A stretch of 64,000 nucleotides of DNA, taken from Amoebophrya sp. A120 (taxonomy: Eukaryota > Sar > Dinophyceae > Syndiniales > Amoebophryaceae). The position numbers and the translations under genes are program-made. The stretch spans positions 6,874,580 to 6,938,579 of the forward strand of contig CAJINV010000005.1 in the NCBI GenBank assembly GCA_905178155.1. The letters run 5' to 3'. Positions 1 through 10,800 of the stretch are shown here, piece by piece. The number at the start of each line of letters is the position of its first letter. Position 1 is the stretch's first letter. The notes beneath the pieces were generated by a model. It did not search any database and was not told where the DNA came from. It was given only the letters and a program-made list of their open reading frames with translations.

Positions 1-3000
1 CAGAAGGATTTTATGGATCAAATCATGCAATTCGTCCTGAAGTTTGCGAGCTACGTGCTGGGGAAAAACATTACCAGCTTTTCGGACATCTTGGCCAGTC
101 TGGTGGATGTGATATTACAATGAAAAATGCCTTTGCCTCCACCCCAGACCTCGGCAGCATTTGCATTGCCAATCTTTCCATTGGAAACATTTCCCGTCTT
201 TCATATATCAGCATCACAAATTTTGTTCCATGCTGAATAGCTCAAATTTGTGTTGCAAAGGAGCCCAATAGCAGCCGGATCTGTTATGCAGAAGACACCT
301 TGCCGCGTACCTAGATCCTGTATCAGAAAGGCTTGCAGTGCTTGATGCAAGACAAAAAGCTTTCATGATTCGGAAACTTTGCATGAGAAACTTTTGTAAA
401 TTCCGGGGTGGGGGCATTTTTCATTGTAATATGTGAAGGCCATCATCCACAACATCCAGAAGGCCGTCCTGTCGCTGCTCGGAAGCCTCGGCGAGAAGTT
501 TATCAAACCTTTGATCAGCGTGTTTTCCCGGACCTTTTTCCAGGTGATCTACGACCCGTTGGTGTCCACCTCTTCCCAGTTTCTCGGTGACACCATTTCC
601 GGCCTGATCGGCGCGGGGTCGCCCGTGTCTTTCGTCGGAGGCATGATCGGCCCGACCATCCAAATGACCTTGCTGCAAGTCGGAACCACCTTACAAGGCA
701 TCGTGTTGCCCTTGTTCAAAAAAGCGCTCGAGGCGATTCTCCCGTCGGCACTGACGAAGTTGTTCAAAGGCGTCACCGAATCCATCGCGGATGGGAACAC
801 GGAGGATGTTTTGAAGGGCGTTCTTGAGGTGGGGAGTAATGGGGATGTTGCGGAGGTCGCTGCAGAGGAGGACGGGGATGAAGATAGAAGTACTTCTTCG
901 ACCAGTAGTTTCGTTCAGAAAAACAAAAAAGCGCTTGCAACTTCTTCGATGAAGAAAACCTCGTCAACCAAAGCGTCCAGCAGAAACAAAAAGAAAGCGT
1001 CTAAAAACAAACAAACAACGAGGAAGCAAAAGAAGTGGTTCAGCAGTCTTCGCAAGACGCTTACGAGCGCAAAGGACAGGCTCTTCGGGGGCGGCGGGGG
1101 TGAGAGGACCACGACGACGACGTCGACCACGAAGTCGAGGACCACGACGACGACTACAAAGTCGACGACCACGACAACACCAAAGCCAACCACGACTACA
1201 ACGAGAAAGCCAACGACGGCGGCGCCGGCACATGACCACGAGCACGACGTGTATGAGGATGCGTTGGATCACGATGATATCGTTGGTGAAGAAGATGACG
1301 ACGACGACAGTGTAGTTGAGCGACCGGAACGGGAACAAGAACAAGTTGAGGACGATGAAGGTGAGGATGACTTGTACGAGGATGCAGTTGAGAGTGATGA
1401 TGTTGACATATGAATTGCAAAAGTATCGTACTAGTATAAATGGCATTACAAATTTGCTCAGCATGAAAGCTAGAACTTGTCATGCTGTTTTACTTTAAGA
1501 ACAAAACTTGTCCTGCATAGTTGCAATTACTACGAGTACGATACTTTTGCACAGGATATGACAAGGATGATGACTACGAGGACGCCATGGAAGATGATGC
1601 TGGTGAAGAGGAAGATCAGTCTATGCAAGAAAAAAACTGTGTAAGTGTAAATCTGTGATGCAGAAAATGCAAAACAGTTACACTTGTCATGCTGGAGATG
1701 CGTCATAGGCTACTATCATGCGTGTTTCCACTTACTAGCTGCGCATGACAGGTTTTCCCTGTAATGCAAAATGCTTTTCCTACAAAGTTACACTTAAAAA
1801 GTTTTTCTCCTGGATACAGTCAGCCACCATCCTGGAGAAGATCAACGGGATCACGAAAAAAGTGAAACGGGACCTGGAAACCGTATGGATTGTATAAAAT
1901 GTCTGGGTCTTCTTGGAAGTTGCGAGATTTGTCATGCTTGTCTGGCATGACCAAAAAGTTTGTGATGCGTGTCCAAGAAGAGACACTTTTGCTTGTCATG
2001 CAAAACGCATTTTGTCATGCGGAAAGCGCAACACTAAGTAGCGCAAATATTTCTCATGCTTGACTGTGCATTACAGAGAATTCACTATTCACAACTCAGC
2101 ATTACAAGTTATTTCGAGACCCAGACATAGTTGCATTCGATAAACCGTGAAGAAAAACCAAATCTCCAACGACGACGAAGTGGAGCCCGGGAGTGGGGTG
2201 GTGGATGGGGAAGATGAAATGGCGAGGGACATGGCAAAACGAATTGACAAGGCTGTGGTGGTGGTTCATAAAACTAAAACCTCAAGCGAGGAGGTGCGCG
2301 GAGTTGTGGACGATCAGGATGATGATGAAGATCAAGACGACACATTCTCTTCCACCTCCTTATGGAGTTCTCAAATGTTACATTCTCAACTGTTACATGA
2401 TTTGTCATGCAAAATGACCATGACCCGCCAGACGATCAAGCTGCTTCGCATGACAATTTCTCGGAAGGCTAAGTAGCACTGTAATCCGGATCAAACCTGT
2501 AATGCAAGACGCGCAAGGTTCTCCCTCTCACCTGTGCTAGTCTTGCATTACAAATTCATGTAACAGTTGAGAATGTAACGTTTGAGAACGCCATACTCCT
2601 CTTTCACCGAGTTTCACTTCCACCTGAACCAAAAACACCAGTTCAAACTGTCCCTCCTGCACGAAAAAGTCCTCGAAAAGCGGCAGAAATCAGATTCCTA
2701 CAGCGCGATGAGTGATTTCATGATCTCCGGGATGAAAACCGCTTTCAGCTACATCCGAACCAATTACCTTCCGAAGTGCCCGGAGGGAAATCAAGCGAGT
2801 GAGACCCAGATGGCGCAGGCGATTGACTCGTCTTCGCAGTTGGTGGAAAGCCTCCCGTTCTGGTCGACGTTTCAGCAGTATTTGAAATCGGTCAGTGAAG
2901 TGCAGCTGCGGGGATTGGTGAGGTCTACGGTTGAAATATCAAATGTAAAAATGTCTGGGTCTGGAAGAGTGCATGTTTGTCATGCTTGTCTGGCATAACT

Positions 3001-6000
3001 CTCAAATCTGTCATGCACGTTACCCAAGAGCGCCACTTTTCTGTCATGCAGACACGCAGTTTGTCATGCAGAATAGGCAACACCTAGAAGCTCAGAAACT
3101 TGTCATACTGAGCCAGCACTTGTGGCCTCCTCACGATACGCCACCCAGCATCACAAGTTTCCAGACCCAGACATTTTTGCACTTGATATGAAAAGGTGAT
3201 TGACGTGATTGGCAGTGGGCTGTTTGAAACGGTCATCCCTTTTTTGGTTTCGCTACCAGTCTATCAACTGCAAATATGTCTGGGTCTGGAACGATGCAGC
3301 TTGTGATGCTAAATTTGGATCATGGAAAAATTTGTGTTGCATGATTACCAAAAGCTGTCCAGTTTTGACCAAGTTAGGCGGGAGTTTCTCATGCAGGGTA
3401 GGCATGATACAGATCTCACAGGAGAATCTGTCATGCTAGATCCTGCATTCCAGACCTCATGTGTCATGTTGGACCTGCATGAGAAGTCTAGTCTTGCACT
3501 CTTCTAGACCCAGACATATTTGCATTTGATACAATCGTTGGAAACGCGATTTCCTCGATCAAGCCGGGGATTCGTGTACCCTATGTAAAAACGCCCCCAT
3601 CCCATAGTCAAGTTGGTAAATCTGCAACAGAAATCTCCAGGCTTTGGGAGTTGTGCATGACAAGTTCCCATCTGCAGTGTAATACGGGAGGCCGCATGAG
3701 AGAGCCATTTTCTGATCCTGTCTACAGCATTGCAAATGTTAGGACACGATTGCAAGTACGTTTCATGGAGATGCGCATTACAAATGTTCCTGTCATTGCG
3801 CATTTGCATAACAGCTCTTGGGTGGGGACGTTTTTACATAGGATACCGTGCGGCGTTTAATTACGTCGCGGAGAAGATTTTGGAGCAGGCCGAGAGAATC
3901 GAGGACTGGCTGGCGGGATTCGGGGAAGACCTAGGGGAGAAGTTGGTGAACATGTTCCTCGAGCGGGTTCCGTGTCTGAACCTCGTGGATTATCAAATGT
4001 GATTTATCTCTGGGTCTGGCAGAAGGCTAATGTTTGTGATGCACCACATTTATTTCCATGGCCCACGGCCACGCCCAGCCGCAGCCCCATAAGTAGCTCT
4101 GTGATGCAGGTCCTAGGAGGTGATGCTTTCGCTTTGCTGTGCCTGTTCTGCGTGAGAAATTTTGTTTCAGTGCGGCCAAAAATACACAGCGTTAGTTACT
4201 CACGCAAGACAAATTTTTGTGTTGTCGAGAGGACGCATCACAGACTTGCACTCTACTTCCAGACCCAGGCATACTCGCAATGCATATGGATCAGATGGAG
4301 GAGTGGATCTTGGGTCAGGCGGAAATGGACGACATGACCGAGGCGGCGCTGACGAAGGAGAAGGAGGATGCAGAGGAGGATGATGCAAATCTTGACGACA
4401 GCGCTCCTGCGGGTAGCACAACTACAGCAGAGGAATATGATGACTATGATGACGATACAACGGACGATGATCACGACAACGTCTTTGTAGCTGAAGAAGA
4501 AGATGATGACGACGAGGACCAAAACTTCTCTACTTCCGGCTTTGTTCAAAAGCGGATGCAAATGGACCGGTTTTTGCGCGGTATCCAAGACGACGTGGTA
4601 GGTGGACACCAAAAGCAAGGAGAAGAACACTTCGACGATGAGACCGGCCCTAACGACGACGACGACGAAGCGTTTGCGAAGGACATCGTGTCGGTCAAGT
4701 TGCTGCGTCGCTTGAATGTGCATGCTGGAACAACTAATGTTGCTGACCTGCAAGAACACGACTACAACCTCGATGTTGGCTTTATTTCCACCAACAACCT
4801 GACCCTGCTCGAGACGTCGTCAAGGTCGTACACCGCAGCACTCGTCACTGAAACAAGCAAATTCCAGATGAAACAGAAGATGAATCTGGACACGTTTTTC
4901 GCCAAGTTCAACGAGGTGAAAGAGCACATCGTCAGTGAAATCGGGAGCAAACTACCGGAATTCGTTGACAAAGTGTCGGAACTTGTGCAAAGCACCTTCC
5001 AGGCCCCGTTGAAGACCCTACTGAGCAACAACATTCTCGCCAGTATGATTGCGATGCTCGGGAAGGGCTTTTGCCGGATCGTGGTGATGGCGTTTCAAGC
5101 GGCCATGCCCTTTGTCAGCACCGCTGCCACCACCGCGGGGAACACGATGCTTGGGGAAGCCAACATGAAGATGATTACGAGCGCTGCGTCCACGGTGATG
5201 CCGTGGCTGATCTCGAATTTCCTGTACGAGGCAACCCCGATTCACAACGCGTTGAAAATATGCATTGCAAATATGTCTGGGTCTGGAAGAGTGCAACTTG
5301 TGATGCTGCATTTGGATGCTGAAAAAAATCTGTATTGCATGAGGAGCAAGAGGAGTCAAATTTGGCTACGGGGAGAGGGCATCTGTCATGCGGGATGCGC
5401 ATCGATAAGCGCTGAAAAAACCTGTGATGCGAGAGCATACATCACAGACATCATGGATCATGGAAAATGTGCATAACAAACAGACATATTTGCATTCGAT
5501 AGAAAATGCTCGTTGACAAGCTGCTCGCGGACGAAACGATCAAGGGCATTTTTGACGCGGTCGCCGAAGTATGAGAGTGCACAACTCCCCCTCCCCCTGA
5601 TTCGTATTGCATGAGCAGCAATAGAAACACCAGCGCACATGGAGCCTGCTGCGCATGACAAGCTCATGCGCGTCATGTAGTACTGTTTAGGCTTTTAGAA
5701 TCTGTCATGCATAATAGTAACGCAAGGGAGCACTTGGATACTCATGGGATTTTGCATGAGAAATGAAAACGAGGGGGAGTTGTGCACTGTTATACGAAGT
5801 GATGGAGAAGCTGAAGGGCATTGGCGCGTTTTCCCTGTTTACCGACGCGTTAGAACAGGCTTGGAACTCGATTAAGTCGAAGTTGACCGGGGCAGATTTG
5901 CCGAGCGAAGAGGTGACAAATGAGGTCGAGAAGGAACACGAAAATGCGCTGAGTGCCCTGATATGAAGTGCAAAAGTATCGTACTGGTAGAAGCAAAGCG

Positions 6001-6756
6001 CATGACAAATTTTCTGAGCGTGAGAAATGAGCTTGGTAATGCGGATTTACCTCAAGGAGGAGATCGAGATTCAGATTTGCATTTGTAATGCATGACTTCG
6101 ATTATTAAGTACTAGCACTAGGAGTGCGATACTTTTGCCATGCATACCTGACCTTCACCAAAGAAGACCTAATCGAGGAGGAGCTCGCGACCGAGTGCCC
6201 CAGCGGCTACGAGCCGCTGGCGGATTCCGACGAGTGCGTTATCAAATGCAAAGAAATATGTCTTGGTCTGGAAATTTGTGATGCTGGGTGGCGTATCATG
6301 AGGAGGCCACAAGTGGGCTGGCCCAGCATGACAAGTTTCTGAGCTTCTTTGGTGTTGCCTATTCTGCATGGCAAACTGCGTCTCTGCATGACAGAAGAGT
6401 GGGGCTCTTGGGTAACGAGCATGACAGATTTCAGAGTCATGCCAGACAAGCATGACAAACTTGCATTCTTCCAGACCCAGACATATTTGCATTTGATATG
6501 CGTGGCGGCGATGCGACTGCTCTACCCCCCGGATCTGACGCTCGCGGAGTCGGAGCGCAAACCGTGGAACCAAGTGGGTTTGAGCAAAGCGGAGAAAATT
6601 GCCGTCATCAGCGAGAGGAACGTACCTCTCGGGTGCTTGAAAAAGTGGGACATGGTGAAGCGTGAGTACACGCTGGAATACAATCGAGAGGAGGAGGATG
6701 ACGTTGCCGCGGGAAGGCATTTGCAGAAAGTGAATCTGATTTGTGTTAAGGTTTAA
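1..6756 (+). CDS. Large acidic, Thr-rich protein of unknown function (3' part, 14 exons)
   Basis: The 5' end lies outside the window. Exons: 1-112, 437-1408, 1564-1621, 1822-1883, 2148-2360, 2601-2936, 3194-3261, 3537-3576, 3851-3990, 4292-5258, 5507-5569, 5800-5961, 6152-6239, 6504-6756 (TAA). Removing the 13 introners, each with one TSD copy, gives a continuous 1,177-residue frame (3,534 nt). No GT-AG introns are needed. Visible parts are amphipathic helical stretches with Gly/Ala-rich hydrophobic patches (about residues 38-130 and 600-700), a Lys-rich basic block, a mucin-like Thr/Lys/Pro tract (about 260-300), and two very acidic Asp/Glu runs. The C-terminal exons contain a short Cys-bearing segment (ECPSGYEPL). 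I recognise no family. The helical segments look membrane-interacting, but this is only an impression. The exon structure is strongly supported by frame; the function is unknown. Confidence 0.85.
113..431. mobile_element. Introner, family D (319 bp)
   Basis: TIR TATTACAATGAAAAATGCC at the left and its reverse complement at the right. Exact 5-bp TSD TGTGA on both sides. Excision with one TSD copy joins GAT GTG A to AG GCC in frame. A G/C-rich block (CCCCGG-type) follows the TIR; the closest relative is at 12040. Confidence 0.9.
1409..1558. mobile_element. Introner, family B (150 bp)
   Basis: TIR core GCAAAAGTATCGTACT at the left and its inverse ending CACAGGATA at the right. TSD TGACA exact. 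Excision is in frame (GAC A/AG GAT). Confidence 0.9.
1622..1816. mobile_element. Introner, family F (195 bp)
   Basis: TIR of the TATGCAAGAAAAAAACTGTG type with a TTACACTT-like subterminal match; right end TTTTTCTCCTGGATA. TSD CAGTC exact. Excision is in frame (CAG TC/A GCC). Second copy at 38357. Confidence 0.88.
1884..2142. mobile_element. Introner, family A (259 bp)
   Basis: Family A core AATGTCTGGGTC / GACCCAGACATAG. TSD AACCG exact. Excision joins GAA ACC G to TG AAG in frame. The interior holds several TTTGTCATGC-type decamers. Confidence 0.9.
2361..2595. mobile_element. Introner, family H (235 bp)
   Basis: Long TIR: TTCTCAAATGTTACATTCTC at the left and its inverse, ending GCCATA, at the right. 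TSD CTCCT exact. In-frame excision. Relative at 14859. Confidence 0.9.
2937..3188. mobile_element. Introner, family A (252 bp)
   Basis: TIR TATCAAATGTAAAAATGTCT with its inverse ending CACTTGATA. TSD TGAAA exact. Joins GTT GAA A to AG GTG in frame. Confidence 0.92.
3262..3531. mobile_element. Introner, family A (270 bp)
   Basis: TIR TATCAACTGCAAATATGTCT. TSD CAGTC/CAATC (4 of 5 match). In-frame excision leaves a 40-nt exon before the next introner. Confidence 0.88.
3577..3845. mobile_element. Introner, family E (269 bp)
   Basis: TIR TACCCTATGTAAAAACGCC with its inverse ending GTTTTTACATAGGATA; inner GTGGGGACG match. TSD TCGTG/CCGTG (4 of 5). In-frame excision (CGT G/CG GCG). Confidence 0.88.
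3991..4286. mobile_element. Introner, family A (296 bp)
   Basis: Somewhat diverged left core TTATCTCTGGGTC; right end GACCCAGGCATACTC...GCATA. TSD TGGAT exact. Joins GTG GAT to CAG ATG in frame. Confidence 0.88.
5259..5501. mobile_element. Introner, family A (243 bp)
   Basis: TIR TATGCATTGCAAATATGTCT with its inverse ending GCATTCGATA. TSD GAAAA exact. In-frame excision. The right CCAGACC segment is partly deleted. Confidence 0.88.
5570..5794. mobile_element. Introner, family C (225 bp)
   Basis: TIR GAGTGCACAACTCCCCCTCC at the left and its inverse ending GTGCACTGTTATA. TSD CGAAG exact. In-frame excision (GAA G/TG ATG). Confidence 0.9.
5962..6146. mobile_element. Introner, family B (185 bp)
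   Basis: TIR GCAAAAGTATCGTACT with its inverse ending TTTTGCCATGCATA. TSD CCTGA exact. In-frame excision. Confidence 0.9.
6240..6498. mobile_element. Introner, family A (259 bp)
   Basis: TIR TATCAAATGCAAAGAAATATG..., inverse ending ATTTGCATTTGATA. TSD TGCGT exact. Joins TGC GT to G GCG in frame. Confidence 0.9.
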
Positions 6757-7848
6757 AGATCATCATGACGTTCGCGATTAAGAAGCATTATTTTCTTTCA
6801 CTCAAGAACGAGAACTACATTGTACATTCACATTCAAGAAGTGGGGTCTGTTTCCTAGTTTTCAGAAATTTTATTGCATCCGTTGTTTTGAGTTTATCCT
6901 TATTTTTTGTAAAAGATTGAGATGTACAATTATCAGTATCAACATAAAGTTATTTGCGTTTCGCTTTCGGATTTTTGATCAATTTGCACAGCTTGCTATT
7001 TAAGTACATGATTTTCAGTTTCAACACTATACCACATTTTTGTTCATTCATCACTTTCCCTTATTTTCGAGGCTTTCCTTTTTAGCAAGAATTACACCAC
7101 ATCTTCATTTTCAAAATTTTTTGTTGTAACAGTTGCAGTTGGGTTTTCTTTCTTCTCTTTCTTTTTTATATCGCACAACGTACTTTCGCTTTATTTCAGA
7201 CAAGCTTTTTTGGGAAACAATTGTACGTATCAACTTTCACATAAAACATTTTAGCACGAAGAAGCGACGTAGCCGCGAGCCCATCGCTGGTTCTTCGTGA
7301 GTGCCGCCGTCACGGAGGCCGCGCCAGCAGTTTTTGTTGAAACGAGAAGAATAGAGAGAAGCAATTCTCTTTGCACAGCATCTATCATGCGAGCGGATTG
7401 GCATTGTGATTTTCATTTTGGTTTTGCTAGATCTTCCTACAACTTGAGAGGATTTTTATCGAACGGAGCGCTTGCATTAAGTACTCAGTAAGATGAGCTG
7501 CTTTTGACGAGAGATGAATTGAGGCACAACTACTCCCACATGGAGTGGGTCACTTAGCCGGGCGACGTTAATGTCATGAGAGAGGCATGCGCATCCAGAT
7601 TCATCTCATGCCGAATCAAAAATAGAACTACACCATGTAGGCGCCGACCGGATGAACAACAGCTTCTACACGACGTAGAAGCTACAACGACGGAGGATCC
7701 CGCGGAGCAGGAGCATAGTGCCCCAAGAATACTAGAAGAGCGGGACTAGTAGAACCACTTTCCTGCTGAACGAGACGAGGACAACGAACCACAACCACAA
7801 CCACGACGAAGGCCTTCTCTACTTCCGCCGTGGTACTTACGACCAAAA
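6757..7848. other. Intergenic region between the first gene and kinesin
   Basis: About 1.1 kb, AT-rich for its first 500 bp. I see no ORF with coding character and no element with TIRs. It presumably holds the 3' UTR of the upstream gene and the promoter/5' UTR of kinesin. No promoter motif can be named. Confidence 0.5.
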
Positions 7849-10800
7849 ATGTCTGCGGCTGCGGAAAACGTGCAAGTGGTGGTCCGGCTCCGGCCGGACG
7901 AAGAAAATTACGCCGACGGCTACGACTTATGCATTGCAAAAGTATTAACGTACGAAGTGGAACTTGCATGCCAAATTTTCTTTACCATAAAAATCCAAAG
8001 CTGGTGCCCTGCAACACTGCCATTTCATCCACCTGGAGGTAAGGTTACTTTTGCACAGCATACGACCCCAGCATCTACCACTTCGAGATCGACAAACCGC
8101 ATGTGTTGACCATCAGAGATCCCCTCTCCAAAGGCAGATCGGACCACACGTTTGTGTACAGCAAAATCCTCCTATGAAAGTGCACAACTCCCCTTCCCCC
8201 TCATTTGTCATGCGAAATTCCAAATCCACCCTTCGCCTGTTAGCACTGTTTGCATGACAGACTCAAAATCCAAAACAGGAGCACTACAATCCTCTAGAAA
8301 TTTGTCATGCAAGAGCTGCATCTTTGGTAGCGCTTGTGTTGCTGTTCATGCAACACAAATGAGGGGGAGGGGGTGTTGTGCACTCTGATACCCCCTCCCC
8401 GATGACAAACAGGAGAAAACTTTCACCGAAATCGCGAAGCTATGGATTGCAAATATCGATCTGGGTCTGGAAGAGCCAAAGAACTTGTGATGCTGCATTT
8501 GGATGCTAAAAAGATCTGTATTGCATGAGCAGCAAGAAGAGTCAAATTTGGCTACGCGGAGAGGGCACTTGTCATGCAAGACGTCGCGCATCGCGCTCAA
8601 AAAATCTGTGATGTTATTGCATACGTCAGAGAAATCACGGATCATGGAAAACGTGCATGACAAACTTCTCCTCTTCCAGACCCAGACATTTTTACATTTG
8701 AAAGAAGCCGCTGGTAAACCACACGATGCTGGGGTTCAACTCGTGTTGTTTCGCCTACGGGCAAACGGGCAGTGGGAAAACCTACTCCATTTTTGGCGAG
8801 GGCAACAACGAAGCGCGGGGGATTTTACCTAGGGCGGTGGAATATTTGTTTGAAAGGATAGAGGAGAACTCCGGCCGCAAGGAGATCGGCATGGTGTGCT
8901 CGTTTTTGGAAGTGTATCTGGACCAGATCCGCGATTTGGGACGAGCGTATTTGGCGGATAGACACAAACAAGGGAAGGACATCGTGGAAGGCGGGGGCGG
9001 TTCGAGTAGCTCCACTGCGAATGCAGGGTTCGGGGGAGGGAGTATACGGACGGGGGGAGCGAGTAGAGATTCTTTAATTGATGTGTCTCCTGTCATGCTC
9101 ATGCACGATGCGGATGCTGCATGTATCAAAGTGGTTTGTCATGCGGAATAAGTCACAAGACCAACCACGAAAAAATCAAAATCAGGTCGCCGCCCCACCA
9201 GCGCCTCCAGCACGCGTGGCACCACCGTCCAGCGAGCGAACTCCAACTCCCGCCCGAGTTCTGCCCACGGCGCGGGAGGCGGCGGAACAATACCCGACCC
9301 CTTCGGGATAGCAAACATAGGGAACAACCCGGGGGCCTTGTTGCAGAACTGGCACCAACAGGACTTAGAGATACACGAGACGCCGGAGGGACAGGTGTTT
9401 GTCAAAGATCTAACACTCGTCCCGGTCCGGACGATACAGGAAGTCATAGACGTGGTCAACTTAGGCCTGCAACTACGGGAGACCCACGGGACGAGCATGA
9501 ACGCGGTCAGTAGCCGAAGTCACACGGTGAGCAGGGAGATGTGATTTGTGTTGCTAAGATTGCATATGCGTTGAAGTTTGTGATGCATAGTTTCGTTCAC
9601 ATGCTCCAAAAAATAAAACTACCTCTTTTTATCAGGTTTTCACCATCAACGTTGTCCAGAAAGAGCGCCGCGCGGCCGATTCCGACGTGATATCGGGCAT
9701 GATAAACCTCGTTGACCTCGCCGGGTCAGAGAGAATAGCGCGGTCAAAGTCTGAGGGCAGTAGGTTTCAGGAAGCCGTGATGATAAACTCCTCTCTATCC
9801 GCACTCGGGAGGGTGTATCGCAAGAAAAACGTGTTACAGTTACACATTGTGTTGCAGGCCAAGCAAGACAGACAAGCTCTGTCATGCCGGATATGCATAG
9901 GATCCTCGTTTCGTAGTTGTTTTCCCGTAGGATTTCTGCATCACAAGTTTTCTCTCTCATGTAGAGAAATTTGTGTTGCTGAATTCACTACAAATGTGTA
10001 ACTATAACACTTTTTTTCGTGGGATAGGGTGGTGCTAGCGCTGAGTACAGATCCGAAGGAGGCAAAGTACTTTGTGTTTTTATATGATATATAATAGCGC
10101 GTTATATAACACAGATGTGAGATGACACAGATGCCACAGATGACACAGATGACGAACATTAGAAGCGCAAAGCAGTTGCAATCTTGGCGGCATCTGTGCA
10201 CAGATGACGAACATCGCGCACACCGAAATAGAAACCGCGGACGCCCTACGTCGCCCATTTGCATTGATGGCGCAAAAGATGGAGGGGGGGGCGTGAGCAA
10301 CTCGGCGAAGCCGTTTTTCAAATTCGCCCAAAGGAAGCTGAAGCGCTAGCGGGGTCTGCTAGTAAAGGCACCGCGGCCAAAATCTGCATTGCCTCGGGGC
10401 GAGCGCCTGCGTTTGCGCTTCGTCCCAAATCTTTTCGAGATTGTGCTCGGACTAAGCACCCAGCAGGGAAGCATGCTTACGCTTTAACGGACAGCTCCAC
10501 CCTGGCACGGGGCTGGCGCTCTTATTCGTAGCGTAAGCTCTTCTTCTGTGGCCAGATGGTCAGTAGTCGTGACACCATCGAGAAGTGTGCCGCGGCATTG
10601 CGCCGCTATGGTTGCCGTCAGCACAGTGCTCCTTGCGGGAGATGGGGGTCACGGCATCTGTGCCTTTTGTGTCGCCAATTTTGCATGAACCCAAAAAGCC
10701 GGCATCTGTGTCATCCGGGCATCTGTGTCCGTGGCATCTGTGTGGGACCACCCTTATATAACACGCTAATATAAGATTTCGATTTGGTGTGCGCGTGCAG

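Noticed and set aside
2937-3188. Interpreting the introners as Tc1/mariner-like elements with TA target duplications
   Set aside because: A TA sits at each end, but keeping one TA breaks the frame. The true duplication is the 5 bp outside the TAT...ATA ends, which restores the frame and conserved motifs.
9078-9151. An in-frame stop making kinesin a pseudogene
   Set aside because: A 75-nt GT-AG intron (9085-9159) removes the TAA in phase, and the motor continues with conserved motifs. Kept as tentative.
9139-9498. Antisense and alternative-frame ORFs over the kinesin motor exons
   Set aside because: Shadows of the kinesin coding frame, which carries the conserved motor motifs.
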